The position numbers and the translations under genes are program-made. DNA of 64,000 nt from CAYYFX01 sp964571855. Lineage in GTDB: Bacteria; ARS69. Positions 55,405-64,000 of the stretch are shown piece after piece. The stretch is from NCBI GenBank assembly GCA_964571855.1, contig CAZNDO010000005.1:62001-126000 (forward strand), written 5' to 3'. Below the pieces are notes generated by a model. That model saw only the letters and a program-made list of their open reading frames with translations. It ran no database searches and was not told the DNA's origin. Numbering within the stretch: position 1 is the first letter of the stretch; every line of letters starts with the position of its first letter.

Positions 55405-57369
55405 TCAGAACACGTGTCCCAGGCTGAAGTCGTACCCCCAGCGCTTCTCGTCGTCCGGCTCGCCGGACGCGACCGGGAGGATCTTCAGCTTCCGCGCCAC
55501 GTCGATGCGCACCGGTCCCACCGGCGTGGCGAAGCGCAGGCCCGCCCCGACCGAGTAGCGCACGTCGTTCTCCCGCGCATCGTCCGGGGAGTCGTGCGGG
55601 TCCGTCGGGCGGAAGTCCGCCGCGTGCACGTCGTCCACGTCCTCCCACGCGTTGCCGCCGTCGGCGAACGTCCCGAGCGACAGCCGCCAGAAGAGCGGCA
55701 TCCGCACCTCCATGTTCCCGAGCAGGAGGAAGTCCCCCGGCCCGATCTCCTGGTAGTCGTACCCGCGAACGGTCGTGGGGCCGCCGAGCTTGAAGCGGTC
55801 GCGGTCCGGCACGAAGGTGGACGGCCCGAAGGGCTGCTCGTAGCCCACGCGGAGCCTTCCCGCGAACGTCACCGAGGCGGCCGTCCGGAACCACTGGCTC
55901 TCCACCTGGCCGCGCCAGAAGTCCGCGTCGCCGCCCAGCGGTCCGCCGGAGAACCCGCCGATCACGCGGTGGAAGAACCCGCGGGTGGGATCGAAGTAGT
56001 CGTTGCGGCGGTCCCGCTCGCCGGTCAACGTGAACGACCGCGTGAGCTCCGGGCGGCGGTTGTCCGGCAGCTCGAAGCCCTCCTGCGCGTCGAGGTCCGC
56101 CCACTCGTTCTCCAGGGATGCCCAGCCGCGGGTGTGACGGGTGAGCTGCCGGCTCACGTTCACGAGGAGGCTGATCAGGCCGAGATCGTACTCCACGTCG
56201 CCGGAGAACTCGCGCCGGCGCTCGAACGACAGCTCCACCGAGCCGAGCGTGCGCGTGCCGAAGAGCCACGGCTCCACGTACCGGCCCTCGATCCCCGTGC
56301 GCACGAGGTCCGCGGGGAACAGCTCGGTGGCGAGCAGGCCGCGCACCGAACCGCGCTTGCCGCGACCCCAGAGGTTGCGGTGCCCCCACTCGCCGGAGAG
56401 ACGGAGCTGGTCGCGCGTGCCGTATCCCACGCCCGCGCCCACGAACCGCATCTTGCGCTCCGAGACGCGCACGACCACCCCCACGGCGTCCGGCTGCGAG
56501 CCCTCCTCCGGCACGATGGACACCAGCGAGAAGTACCCCGTGGAGTACAGCCGCTCCCGGCTCTCGTCGACCGCGTCGCGGCTCAGCGTCTCGCCCGGGC
56601 GGATGGTCAGCTCGCGCCGGATGATCTCGGACTTCGTGAACTCGTTGCCCTCGATCCGCACGCTGCCGACGACGAACCGCGGCCCCTCCTCGATGCGATA
56701 CACGAGGTCGTGCACGATGACGGTGTCCGCCGGCTCCGCCGCGGCCTGGATGTCCGCGGTGACGCGCACCTCGTAGAACCCGCGGTTCGCGTACGTGTTC
56801 TCGACGGCCGTGCGGTCCCGGTCCGTGCGCGTGATGTCGAAGGGATCGCCGGGCGACTGCGTGACCCATGACAGCACCTCCTCCTCCCCGAACGTCCGGT
56901 TGCCGGCGGTGGTGATCCGCCCCACGACGCGGCGGACCATCGGCGTCACGCGGAAGACGGCGCGGGCGGTGCGACGCGGCGGATTCCACTGCAGCTCCAG
57001 GGAGACCTCGCACTTCCAGTACCCGAGCCGGCGCAGGGCGGTGCGGATGCGCTGGGCGTCCCCCTCCAGCCGGTCCGGGTCCACCGCCCGGAAGCGGAGG
57101 AGCCCCGTGGTGGAGGATCGGATGGCGTCCCGCAACTCGGACTCCGGGACGGGCAGGTCCCCTTCGAACCGGATGGACGAGAGTCCGAACCGGGAGATGT
57201 CGTCCGGACGATCCGTGGTCCACGCTTCCTCGGCGGCGGCGGTCACCGCGGGGGCGGATGCGAGGCCGAGGACGAGGAGGAGCGCGGCCACGCCCGGAAG
57301 GCGGACGAGGGCGGACCGGAGGCGGAGGCGGAGGCGTCCGGGCGGGCGGGAAATGCGGTCACGACCCAT
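55405..57369 (-). CDS. tamA: Omp85-family outer-membrane protein (TamA)
   Basis: 654 residues. Signal peptide with long Arg-rich lead (ends near TAAAEEA, about residue 47). POTRA-like repeats occupy about 60-340 (FGLSSIRFEGDLPVPESELRDAI; GRITTAGNRTFGEEEVLSWV; VGSVRIEGNEFTKSEIIRRELTI). The C-terminal 16-strand barrel follows, with the Omp85 KLGGPTTVRGYDYQEI motif and final strand WGYDFSLGHVF ending in aromatic Phe. Its one-base spacing to tamB and POTRA count favour TamA over BamA. An upstream frame is unlikely; no better start exists. Divergent from the small lipoprotein gene. Confidence 0.9.
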   Translation of the reverse strand: MGRDRISRPPGRLRLRLRSALVRLPGVAALLLVLGLASAPAVTAAAEEAWTTDRPDDISRFGLSSIRFEGDLPVPESELRDAIRSSTTGLLRFRAVDPDRLEGDAQRIRTALRRLGYWKCEVSLELQWNPPRRTARAVFRVTPMVRRVVGRITTAGNRTFGEEEVLSWVTQSPGDPFDITRTDRDRTAVENTYANRGFYEVRVTADIQAAAEPADTVIVHDLVYRIEEGPRFVVGSVRIEGNEFTKSEIIRRELTIRPGETLSRDAVDESRERLYSTGYFSLVSIVPEEGSQPDAVGVVVRVSERKMRFVGAGVGYGTRDQLRLSGEWGHRNLWGRGKRGSVRGLLATELFPADLVRTGIEGRYVEPWLFGTRTLGSVELSFERRREFSGDVEYDLGLISLLVNVSRQLTRHTRGWASLENEWADLDAQEGFELPDNRRPELTRSFTLTGERDRRNDYFDPTRGFFHRVIGGFSGGPLGGDADFWRGQVESQWFRTAASVTFAGRLRVGYEQPFGPSTFVPDRDRFKLGGPTTVRGYDYQEIGPGDFLLLGNMEVRMPLFWRLSLGTFADGGNAWEDVDDVHAADFRPTDPHDSPDDARENDVRYSVGAGLRFATPVGPVRIDVARKLKILPVASGEPDDEKRWGYDFSLGHVF

Positions 57370-57492
57370 CGAGCGGATCCACTCCGAGCAGGAGGAACGG
57401 TCGCGCCGGAGGGTCGGGCGGAGCGCCGTTCCGCCGGGCGCGAGGCCCGGAAGAGCCGGCCCCGCCGGTTGGCGTCCGAACCTAGCGGAGGG

Positions 57493-57521
57493 TTGGCGAC
57501 CCGTCAATGACGGCGTACCCT
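57493..57521 (+). promoter_or_regulatory. Promoter of the small lipoprotein gene
   Basis: TTGGCG (57493-57498), 17-base spacer, TACCCT (57516-57521). Transcription from here would start near 57528, which excludes an earlier ATG at 57507 as the start of translation. Confidence 0.55.
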
Positions 57522-57569
57522 CGCGCCTCACCGACGTCCGTGCAACCCCCGAAGCGCCGGAGGGTGCCC

Positions 57570-57953
57570 ATGCTGCTCCGTCAGAGACCGCGCGGGCGGG
57601 GCGCCCCCCCGCCCGCCGCCGTGGCCGGCGCGGCGCGGGCCGTGCTGGCCGTCGCGGCGCTCGCGGGCGCCGTCGGCTGCGGTCCGGCGGCCCGGCCGGA
57701 ACCGCGCAGCGCCGAGACCCGCGCGGTGGAGGCCAGGGCCGGGGACTTCGCCGCGTACTGGGCCGAGGTGCTCCGCCTCGCGCGCCGGCACGCCGCGCAT
57801 CCGGACTCGTTCCGCATCGCGCTCGACGCCCTGCCGGGGTCGCACCTGACGGACGAGGAGTGGGCGGCGTGGACCGCGCCCTATGCGGAGGACCCCGGCG
57901 CGCTGGCGGACTCCCTGGAGGCGGCGATCGCGACGGTCGCGCCCGTCGAGTAG
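57570..57953 (+). CDS. Small probable lipoprotein of unknown function
   Basis: 127 residues from ATG 57570, with GGAGGG five bases upstream; an in-frame ATG at 57507 falls between the predicted -35 and -10 and is rejected. Arg-rich n-region, Ala-rich hydrophobic stretch, lipobox-like GAVGC. The mature ~80 residues are helical (AYWAEVLRLARRHAAHPDSF; LTDEEWAAWTAPYAEDPGALADSLEAAIATV) with no recognised domain. The 3' end stops six bases before the stop codon of the convergent FeoB membrane gene. Confidence 0.7.
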   Translation: MLLRQRPRGRGAPPPAAVAGAARAVLAVAALAGAVGCGPAARPEPRSAETRAVEARAGDFAAYWAEVLRLARRHAAHPDSFRIALDALPGSHLTDEEWAAWTAPYAEDPGALADSLEAAIATVAPVE

Positions 57954-57959
57954 CGCGGG

Positions 57960-59393
57960 TCAGCCCGTCGCGAGTCGCCAGACCTGCGCCACGGCCAGGC
58001 ACGTGCCCAGCCCCAGCACGACCGGCGCGAGCGCCGCGACCGTCGTCCACCGCGCGCTGCCGGTCTCCTTGTAGATCGTGTAGATGGTGGTGGAGCACGG
58101 GTTGTGGATGAGGCTGAACAGCATCAGGTTCACGGCGGTGAGCAGCGTCCAGCCGCCGCCCGTCGTGAGCAGGCGCCCCACGTCCGCGGCCGAGTCCAGC
58201 TCGAACATCACGCCGGCGCCCGCGCCCACGCCGGTCATGCCGGAGGCCAGCACGGTCAGCATGAGCACCGTGGGGATCACGATCTCGTTCGCCGGGATGG
58301 CCACGATGTAGGCCAGCAGGATCACCCCGTTCAGCCCCACGAAGAGGCCGAAGGGATCCAGCGCGGTGATGACGTGCTCGGCGATGGACGCGCCGCCGAT
58401 GCGTATGTTCGACGACATCCAGATCACGGCGCCGGCCGGCACCGCGAACACCACCGCGCGCCACAGCACGATCAGCGTGCGGTCGATGACCGACGTGTAC
58501 AGCGTCTGCAGGATGCGCGGCGGGCGGTACGGCGGCAGCTCCAGGCTGAAGGAGGACACCTCGCCCTTCAGCATGGTGCGGGACAGCGCCCAGGACGACA
58601 GGAACGTGAGCGCCACGCCGAGCAGCGCCACGGCGACGACCGCGCCCGCGGACACGAGGCCCGCGAGTGCGGGGGACGCCGCGCCGCCGATGAACACGGT
58701 GGCCACCAGGATCTGCGTGGGCCACCGGCCGTTGCACAGGGCGAAGTTGTTCGTGAGGATGGCGATGAGGCGCTCGCGCGGGCTGTCGATGATGCGGGTG
58801 GCCACCACGCCGGCCGCGTTGCAGCCCCAGCCCATGCTCATGGTGAGCGCCTGCTTCCCGTGCGCCCCGGCGCGCCGGAACAGACCGTCCAGGTTGAACG
58901 CCACGCGCGCCAGGTAGCCCAGATCCTCCAGCAGGGTGAACAGCGGGAAGAAGATGGCCATGGGCGGCAGCATCACGCTGATGACCCAGGCCGCGGCGAG
59001 GTACACGCCGTCCACGAGGACACCGCTCAGCCACCAGGGCAGGTGCACCGCCTCGGCGGCGGACTTCAGGAGCGGGTGCCCGTGATCCAGCAGCAGCGTG
59101 GCCAGCATCCGCGAGGGCACGTTGGCACCGGCGATGGTGAGCCAGAAGATCACCGCGAGGATGAGCCCCATCAGCGGGAAGCCGAGCCAGCGGCTCGTGA
59201 CGAGGCGGTCCACGGCGGCGTCGAGGTCGAACGGCCGCGCCTGCCCCTCGCGGGTGACCGCGCGCGACGCGATGCGCGACGCGTCCGTGTACAGACTCTC
59301 GGTGATCCGGTCCGAGAACTCGCCGCCGACCTGCCAGCGCAGCTCCTCCGACAGCTTCAGGATGTCCTTCGCCGCGCCCGCGTTCGTGCTCAT
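57960..59393 (-). CDS. feoB: FeoB membrane (transport) subunit, separate from its GTPase
   Basis: 477 residues; carries only the transmembrane half of FeoB, preceded by a ~75-residue soluble N-terminus. Gate motifs are present: [16 protein letters not shown] with the first conserved Cys, [12 protein letters not shown] with a variant of the CSARLP motif as in some clostridial Feo[13 protein letters not shown], and [17 protein letters not shown] as the second gate. It would carry Fe2+ across the inner membrane. The start overlaps the stop of the GTPase gene (ATGA), so the two halves are translated together. This is a gene split rather than damage: both halves are intact with their own starts. 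Confidence 0.93.
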   Translation of the reverse strand: MSTNAGAAKDILKLSEELRWQVGGEFSDRITESLYTDASRIASRAVTREGQARPFDLDAAVDRLVTSRWLGFPLMGLILAVIFWLTIAGANVPSRMLATLLLDHGHPLLKSAAEAVHLPWWLSGVLVDGVYLAAAWVISVMLPPMAIFFPLFTLLEDLGYLARVAFNLDGLFRRAGAHGKQALTMSMGWGCNAAGVVATRIIDSPRERLIAILTNNFALCNGRWPTQILVATVFIGGAASPALAGLVSAGAVVAVALLGVALTFLSSWALSRTMLKGEVSSFSLELPPYRPPRILQTLYTSVIDRTLIVLWRAVVFAVPAGAVIWMSSNIRIGGASIAEHVITALDPFGLFVGLNGVILLAYIVAIPANEIVIPTVLMLTVLASGMTGVGAGAGVMFELDSAADVGRLLTTGGGWTLLTAVNLMLFSLIHNPCSTTIYTIYKETGSARWTTVAALAPVVLGLGTCLAVAQVWRLATG

Positions 59394-60304
59394 CGTCCTG
59401 CCCTCCCCGCGCCCGCCGGGTCCGGCGCCGCGACATGACCCGCCGGATCCGTCCCCGGACGGGGCGGCGCGGGCCGCGCCAGGTCCGCGAGCTCGCCGCT
59501 CTCCAGCGCCGCGGCCACGCGGTCGTCGCCGTCCAGCAGGCGCAACGCCAGCCAGCGGGCGTTCGGGATGCCCGGATGCAGCGCGGCGATGCGCGCCGCC
59601 ACGGACGCCACGGCACGCTCCAGCTCCGGCGGCCCCGCCGCGGCGCGGTGCGGGCGCGTGACGTACTCCCCGGAGGCCACCTGCGCGACCGTGGCGAGCA
59701 GCGCGTCCAGCCCGCGGCGTTCCCGCGCCGCCGTGGGCACGACGGGGACGCCGAGATCCCGCGCGAGGCGGCGATCGTCGACCCGCAGGCCGTGGCGCTC
59801 CGCCTCGTCGATGAGGTTCAGGCACACGACCGCGCGATCCGTGATCTCCAGCACCTGCAGCACGAGGTTCAGGTTCCGCTCCAGCTGCGTGGCGTCCGCG
59901 ACGACGACGGTCACGTCCGGCCGGCCGAACAGGATGAAGTTCCGCGCGATCTCCTCGTCCGTGCTCGTGGTGAGCAGCGAGTACGTGCCCGGCAGGTCCA
60001 CCAGCTTGTAGCGCTTGTCGCCGTACGCGAAGCCGCCCTCGGCGCGCGCCACGGTCTTGCCCGGCCAGTTGCCCGTGTGTTGGCGGAGCCCGGTGAGCGC
60101 GTTGAAGACCGTGCTCTTGCCCGTGTTCGGGTTCCCCGCGAGCGCCACCACGTAGTCCCAGTTCCGCATGTTCACGCCCAGCCGCACGAGGTTCCCCGCG
60201 TGGTGCACGGGGCACGTGGCGCAGCCGGCGTGCGCGGCCCCCGCGGGGGCGGCCGGCACGCTCGCGGCGCTCGCGGCGCTCACTGCGTTCGTCGGGTCGA
60301 TCAT
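59390..60304 (-). CDS. feoB: FeoB GTPase subunit, separate from the channel
   Basis: 304 residues. N-terminal tail with a possible metal-binding cluster C28-x2-C31-x2-HH. G-domain: P-loop GNPNTGKST at 57-65, switch [15 protein letters not shown] (G4), followed by a helical GDI-like region. The residues after about 260 are Ala/Pro-rich and unstructured. In normal FeoB this domain is fused to the channel; here a stop and start overlap divide them. The protein probably gates the channel. Starts by overlapping the DtxR-FeoA fusion gene (ATGA). Confidence 0.93.
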   Translation of the reverse strand: MIDPTNAVSAASAASVPAAPAGAAHAGCATCPVHHAGNLVRLGVNMRNWDYVVALAGNPNTGKSTVFNALTGLRQHTGNWPGKTVARAEGGFAYGDKRYKLVDLPGTYSLLTTSTDEEIARNFILFGRPDVTVVVADATQLERNLNLVLQVLEITDRAVVCLNLIDEAERHGLRVDDRRLARDLGVPVVPTAARERRGLDALLATVAQVASGEYVTRPHRAAAGPPELERAVASVAARIAALHPGIPNARWLALRLLDGDDRVAAALESGELADLARPAPPRPGTDPAGHVAAPDPAGAGRAGR

Positions 60305-61335
60305 GACACGGCCTCCCCGGACGTCGCCTCGCGGCGGATCCGGATGTTCTCGGCCTGCTGGCGCCGGATGGCGATGGTCGTGCCGCGGACGCGGTACGCC
60401 ACGGGATCCCCGGAGGGACTGCGCATCACCGCGGAGATGCCGGTGCCCGGCACGATGCCGAGGTCCATGAGCCGCCGGCGCTCGAGCCCGCGACACGCGC
60501 GCGAGATGGCCACGATCTCCGCCGACGCCCCGAGCGGCAGGTCCGCCAGCCGCTCCGTGGGCTCGTGCGCGTCCCCGGCCTCCTCGATCTCCACCACGGA
60601 CAGGCCCGCCGCCGCCACGCGCGACAGCGTCATCTCGTCGCCGTCCGCGCGGAACCGGACGGAGTCCGGGCCCACGTCCAGCATGCGGATGCGCGTGCCC
60701 ACGTGGAGCCCCGCCAAGAGGAGCCGCGTGTACGCCTCCACGGGCTCGTCCTCCAGGTGGACGACCCGCGCGTCCGCCCCCGCGGGCAGCTCCCCGAGGG
60801 GCAGGCTGCGCGCATCCGGCGGCAACTCCCCGTGCGTGGTGGGGATGGGATCGCCGTGCGGATCGAAGCGCGGGTGTCCCAGCCGGGCCGCAAGACGGTC
60901 CGTCTCCTCCCGGGACAGCGAGTGTTCCCGGACCTCCGCCTTGTCGTGCCACTTCGCGGCCGCCACGCCCGTCTCGTCCGCGAGGTACCGCTCCCACAGG
61001 CGGTGCGCGCGGATGACCTGGAGCGCGTAGTCCCGCCCCGCGTCGGTGGCCTGCAGTCCCTCCCCCACGGACCGCAGGAGCCCGTGCGCCTCCATCCGCC
61101 CCGCCAGTTCCGCCGCCTCGCCCATGGGGACGCCGAGCGCCCCGGCCAGGCTCTGCAGCGTGGCCCGGCCGCCGCGGTAGCCGGTCTCCTGCACGTGCTT
61201 CAACGCGTCCTCCATGAGGATGCGGCTCGCGAGCCGCCGCTGCCGCTGCCAGCGCGGGACGTACCCGCCGCGCAGGAACAGCAGCAGCGCCACGCCCACG
61301 AAGAAGAGCGCCCACCCGGCCAGCGCGATGCTCAC
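60301..61335 (-). CDS. Membrane-anchored DtxR-like protein fused to FeoA
   Basis: 344 residues. One transmembrane helix at about 2-21 ([18 protein letters not shown]), then Arg-rich cytoplasmic lead, a winged-helix and dimerisation region of the DtxR/MntR family ([31 protein letters not shown] keeps an E..EH metal site; [10 protein letters not shown]), a first SH3-like FeoA domain (about 180-255) and a second clear FeoA domain at the end ([27 protein letters not shown]). It takes the place of the usual small FeoA. The start is a GTG overlapping the regulator stop (GTGA). It could sense iron and adjust FeoB directly at the membrane; that is inference. Confidence 0.88.
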   Translation of the reverse strand: MSIALAGWALFFVGVALLLFLRGGYVPRWQRQRRLASRILMEDALKHVQETGYRGGRATLQSLAGALGVPMGEAAELAGRMEAHGLLRSVGEGLQATDAGRDYALQVIRAHRLWERYLADETGVAAAKWHDKAEVREHSLSREETDRLAARLGHPRFDPHGDPIPTTHGELPPDARSLPLGELPAGADARVVHLEDEPVEAYTRLLLAGLHVGTRIRMLDVGPDSVRFRADGDEMTLSRVAAAGLSVVEIEEAGDAHEPTERLADLPLGASAEIVAISRACRGLERRRLMDLGIVPGTGISAVMRSPSGDPVAYRVRGTTIAIRRQQAENIRIRREATSGEAVS

Positions 61336-61991
61336 GACGCCTCCTCCTCCACGAACACGTGCCGGGCGAGCTCGTCGCCCACGTCCCGCGGCTCCCCGTC
61401 GACGATCAGCCGCAGCGGACCGCCGAAGGGCGCCTTCTCCACGATCTCGACGCGGGCCTCGGGGTACAGCCCCAGCTCCCCGAGGTAGCGCAGCAGGGCC
61501 GGATCCCGATCGCTCACGCGCGCCACCGTCACCGCCGTTCCGGGCGCGACGTCCGCCAACGTGGGCCGCAGGGGATCGTGGATCCGCAGGTCCTTGGTGG
61601 GGATGGGCGCGCCGTGCGGATCCCGCGTGGGAAAACCCAGCATCCGGTCGATCCGGTCCTCGAACTCCTCGGAGATGTGGTGCTCCAGCTTCTCCGCCTC
61701 CTGGTCCACCTGGTCCCAGGAGTACCCGAGGGCCTCCTTCAGGTAGACCTCCAGCAGCCGGTGATGCCGCAGCACCTCCAACGCCACCTTCCGCCCGGCG
61801 GGCGTCAGCGCGATCCCCTCCGTGCGCGCGTACGTCACCAGCCGGAGCTCCGTGAGCCGCCGGACCATCTTCGTGACCGCCGGCAGACTGACCTCGAGAA
61901 CCTCGGCCACCGCCTTCGGCGCGGGCGGCTGTCCCTCGCGACCGAGCTCGTAGATGGCCTTCATGTAGTCCTCGACGGCGGACCCGAACAC
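61332..61991 (-). CDS. MntR/DtxR-family metal-dependent repressor
   Basis: 219 residues from GTG 61991, chosen because GGAGGT lies five to six bases upstream; a TTG 45 bases earlier lacks a ribosome site. N-terminal winged helix, dimerisation region and C-terminal FeoA/SH3-like domain. Metal ligands by comparison with B. subtilis MntR: D8, H77 region, E100, E103 and H104 match, but the E11 position is Lys. DtxR's Cys102 is Glu here, so the site is of the manganese type although the operon is feo. Likely represses its own operon through the palindrome upstream. Confidence 0.9.
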   Translation of the reverse strand: MFGSAVEDYMKAIYELGREGQPPAPKAVAEVLEVSLPAVTKMVRRLTELRLVTYARTEGIALTPAGRKVALEVLRHHRLLEVYLKEALGYSWDQVDQEAEKLEHHISEEFEDRIDRMLGFPTRDPHGAPIPTKDLRIHDPLRPTLADVAPGTAVTVARVSDRDPALLRYLGELGLYPEARVEIVEKAPFGGPLRLIVDGEPRDVGDELARHVFVEEEAS

Positions 61992-62042
61992 GGGCGACCT
62001 CCCGGGGGGCGTTTCGAGGGGTATCGGAACTCTCAACGCCGG

Positions 62043-62063
62043 GGTTCAATCTAAAACTTAACC
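62043..62063 (-). promoter_or_regulatory. Palindromic operator candidate of the feo operon
   Basis: A 21-base imperfect palindrome, GGTTCAA at one end and CTTAACC at the other, overlapping the -10 and spacer of the feo promoter. DtxR/MntR-family sites are about 19-22 bases with GGTTA-type half sites, so this is a natural target of the regulator encoded 50 bases downstream. Confidence 0.5.
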
Positions 62064-62076
62064 ACGGTTCGCGCAA
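62048..62076 (-). promoter_or_regulatory. Promoter of the feo operon
   Basis: On the minus strand: TTGCGC (62071-62076), 17-base spacer, TAGATT (62048-62053). It would start transcription about 50 bases before the regulator's GTG. The -10 is embedded in the palindrome at 62043-62063, so binding there would block polymerase. Confidence 0.6.
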
Positions 62077-62081
62077 GGGTA

Positions 62082-62227
62082 GTGGTTCACAGAATGTGGA
62101 CGGGAGAGAGCGACATCGTCGGATTCGACTATTCTCCAACGAGTTGCGCGATTCCCGGCACTCCCGGCGCCCCCCGCCCGGGCGGCGTGGGGCCCGTCCC
62201 CCGGCGCGTCCACAATCTGTGAACCAC
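62082..62227. repeat. 146-base element bounded by 21-base inverted repeats
   Basis: Left end 62082-62102 starts GTGGTTCACAG and the right end 62207-62227 is its reverse complement with one mismatch. It lies between the feo promoter and the terminator of the next gene. There is no coding potential inside and no clear target-site duplication (flanks AGGGTA and AACGTA). It could be a fossil MITE, paired regulatory sites, or a stem-loop. The remaining part of the gap, 62228-62382, shows nothing I recognise. Confidence 0.6.
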
Positions 62228-62382
62228 AACGTACGGGCCCCGAGGGGTCGTGCGTCTGTTGGCCCAGGGTGTGGCGGGCCGGCATCGCGCCGGGCCACCT
62301 GCCCGACCGGCAGTGGTCGCGGGGGGCGATCACTGTGCGGGGATCGTCGTCCGGGTTCGCAGCACCCGGTCGAGAAACGAAA

Positions 62383-62410
62383 GGGGCCCCGACCGAGAGG
62401 TCGGGGCCCC
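62383..62410 (-). terminator. Strong rho-independent terminator of the 3'-most secreted-protein gene
   Basis: Perfect 12-base-pair stem GGGGCCCCGACC with a four-base loop, 27 bases after the stop of the gene ending at 62438. On the minus strand it is followed by TTTCGTTTCT, a classic T-rich tail. It is the clearest terminator in the window. Confidence 0.9.
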
Positions 62411-62437
62411 GATCGCTTTCCGGGCGGCCCGGGTGGG

Positions 62438-64000
62438 CTACCGGAGCTGGATCATCTTCTTCCGGAAGGACTTGTCCTCCGCCTCGAGCGCGTAGAAGTA
62501 CACGCCGGCCGAGGACCGCTTCCCGGACTCGTCCATGCCGTCCCAGATCACGGAACGGAAGCCCGCGGGCTCCTCGCCGTCCACGAGGGTGCGCACCAGC
62601 CGCCCCGTCACGTCGAAGACGCGCAGGGAGACCTTGCCCGGGCGGGGCAGGTCGAAGCGGATCTGGGTGGTCCCGCGGAACGGGTTCGGGGCGCTCGCGT
62701 GCAGCTGCAGCTTCGTGGGCACCGGAGCGGCCACGATCGGCGCGTCCACGGCGCCGTCGACGGTGACGGTCAGCGGCACCGACAGCGGGCCGGTGAACGG
62801 ATCGTTCGACGTGAGATCGAACGAGCCGACGAAGACGCCCTCGTTCGACGCGGCCGTGAACTGCACGTCGATGTCCGCCGACGAGAACGCGGGCACCGTG
62901 CCGGACGCCGGATCGAGGAACGTGATGTCCACGATGTCGCCGTACTCCAGCGCGACCGAGTACAGGAACGTGCCGGCCGCGATGGTGGCGTTCGCCGGGG
63001 ACGGGTAGCCCACGGCGCCGCCAGGACCCATGACCGCGCCGAACGGCGTGGCCAGCGGGAGCGGCGGGGAGACGCCGAAGTTGCTGTAGAACCGCGTGGT
63101 GCCCTGCCACGCGGCGCCGATGAAGTAGTAGTTCCCGGCGGTCAGCAGCACGTTCATCGGACCGGACGAGTACCACGCCAGGCCCGGGCCGCCGCTGCTG
63201 GCCTGCGAGAAGATCTTCGTGAAGGGGCCGGTCGCTGCCGCGCCCTGGAACACGAAGAACTCCATCGCGGTGTTCGCGTTCGGGTTCAACCGCATCTCGA
63301 TCCCCTTGAGCGGGATCGTGGTGTCGATGCGGAAGACGTCGCCGCGGTACAGGTTGCCGGCGATCTGCGAGAAGTTCTCGCTGCCGAGCTCGTACCGGTC
63401 GGCGCCGCCCGAGATCGCGGCCGTGAGGTCGTACTCCAGGTCGCCGTTGCCGGTGTTCGTGACCGTCAGCGTCTCGGTCGTGGAACCGAGCGGCGCCAGG
63501 AACACGTCCACCGAGGCCGGCGCCAGGCCGGCCACCGGCACGCCGTTCACCGTGAACGCCACGTGCACGACGTCCTGCGGGTTGGCCGGGTCGTTGGAGT
63601 CGATCACGAGATCGGTCTCGTACAGGCCGGGCGCGAGCACGCCGGAATCGAGATCGATCGTGAGCATCTGCGACCCGTTCGCGCCCACCACGCCGGCCAG
63701 CGGCGCCACGTCCAGCCACGCCACGTCCGGGGTCTCGGTGACCGTGAAGCTCATCGGGTCGTTCAGCGTGCCCGGGTTGGACAGCGTGACGAACTGCTGG
63801 TCCGTGAAGCCCTGGAAGACCTCGCTGGTCACGGACAGCGTGCTCGTGATCAGCACCGGGTCGCCGGTGGCGCGGAACAGCGTGAGGTACGCGTCCATCA
63901 CGTCGACCTTGGTGTTGGCCAGGCGCAGCTGCTGCAGCGCGCCGGCCATGCCGCCGGCGATCCGCACGGTCTCCGAGGAGCGCTCCTTGCCCAGGTTCGC
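62438..64000 (-). CDS. Secreted protein with FlgD/T9SS-like C-terminal tail, 5' end outside window
   Basis: 521 codons, open to the window edge; the GTG at 63967 is inside the frame and not a credible start. The first ~50 visible residues are charged and helical (ANLGKERSSETVRIAGG), then repeated beta-sandwich domains of the 'choice-of-anchor'/abnormal-spindle type (QFVTLSNPGTLNDPMSFTV; LTVTNTGNGDLEYDLTA; VALEYGDIVDITF). The tail is FlgD-type (LRVFDVTGRLVRTLVDG ... SAGVYFYALEAEDKSFRKKMIQLR), like the 12329 gene. The N-terminal domain, possibly a hydrolase, cannot be identified. Confidence 0.8.
   Translation of the reverse strand, partial: ANLGKERSSETVRIAGGMAGALQQLRLANTKVDVMDAYLTLFRATGDPVLITSTLSVTSEVFQGFTDQQFVTLSNPGTLNDPMSFTVTETPDVAWLDVAPLAGVVGANGSQMLTIDLDSGVLAPGLYETDLVIDSNDPANPQDVVHVAFTVNGVPVAGLAPASVDVFLAPLGSTTETLTVTNTGNGDLEYDLTAAISGGADRYELGSENFSQIAGNLYRGDVFRIDTTIPLKGIEMRLNPNANTAMEFFVFQGAAATGPFTKIFSQASSGGPGLAWYSSGPMNVLLTAGNYYFIGAAWQGTTRFYSNFGVSPPLPLATPFGAVMGPGGAVGYPSPANATIAAGTFLYSVALEYGDIVDITFLDPASGTVPAFSSADIDVQFTAASNEGVFVGSFDLTSNDPFTGPLSVPLTVTVDGAVDAPIVAAPVPTKLQLHASAPNPFRGTTQIRFDLPRPGKVSLRVFDVTGRLVRTLVDGEEPAGFRSVIWDGMDESGKRSSAGVYFYALEAEDKSFRKKMIQLR

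Noticed and set aside
55405..57369. BamA instead of TamA
   Set aside because: One-base spacing to tamB and no skp/lpx neighbours favour TamA. I keep some doubt because Omp85 members are hard to separate by eye.
57507..57509. Earlier ATG for the small lipoprotein
   Set aside because: It lies between the -35 and -10 of the predicted promoter and lacks a ribosome site; ATG 57570 has GGAGGG and gives a proper lipoprotein signal.
62034..62036. TTG start for the MntR-like regulator
   Set aside because: No ribosome site; GTG 61991 has GGAGGT and gives the usual family N-terminus with Asp at position 8.

Overview
The window is a GC-rich (roughly 70%), gene-dense chromosomal segment of a Gram-negative, diderm bacterium. 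Outer-membrane genes (tamA-tamB, an OmpA-family protein) show the diderm envelope. Two large secreted proteins end in FlgD/T9SS-like beta-sandwich tails, and an ECF sigma factor sits beside a TPR Ser/Thr kinase. This mix suggests a lineage of the FCB group and its relatives (Eisenbacteria/Krumholzibacteria/Latescibacteria-like). That placement is inference from gene style; no rRNA or other decisive marker is present. I recognise no tRNA, rRNA, CRISPR array, phage or intact insertion sequence. Genes are tightly packed, very often with 1-4 base stop/start overlaps.

Layout. 1-3409: 3' part of a type IV pilus/type II secretion assembly ATPase with a zinc-ribbon tail, overlapping a two-domain KaiC-like ATPase. 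3410-7604: two exported proteins, an OPT-family transporter and a DUF3465 protein. 7674-10885: gnd-zwf-pgl, the oxidative pentose phosphate operon, with a good sigma70-type promoter. 10894-15762: an FAD monooxygenase, a large DUF11-repeat secreted protein and a small TPR protein. 15976-21864: Ser/Thr kinase, prolyl-tRNA synthetase, alpha/beta hydrolase and a divergent Nramp transporter. 21871-22363: two giant hairpins. 22381-26994: OmpA protein, FMN reductase, and a secreted protein overlapping a class II photolyase. 27034-27522: a broken secreted-protein gene with its own promoter. 27523-30835: MobA-like transferase, YtxJ-like protein, a PD40 propeller lipoprotein and a DJ-1/PfpI protein. 30984-36873: a signalling block (TPR kinase, ECF sigma factor, SpoIIE-type phosphatase, HDOD protein). 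37031-42911: phosphodiesterase family enzyme, ychF, glutathione peroxidase, SLC13/TrkA-C transporter. 43106-48225: M16 peptidase and exported companions, GerMN lipoprotein. 48222-50561: pcrA/uvrD. 50582-51373: two more giant hairpins. 51372-57369: tamB and tamA. 57570-57953: small lipoprotein. 57960-61991: a four-gene iron operon (MntR/DtxR-type regulator, membrane-anchored DtxR-FeoA fusion, FeoB GTPase half, FeoB membrane half). 62438-64000: 3' part of a secreted protein with a strong terminator.

The parts most worth following up are: (i) four very long nested hairpins in two tandem pairs; (ii) the split and fused feo operon, whose promoter -10 lies inside a palindromic operator candidate; and (iii) the pilus ATPase-KaiC pair, in which the second KaiC domain has Gln-Gln where KaiC has its catalytic Glu-Glu, an arrangement reminiscent of the archaellum FlaI-FlaH pair.
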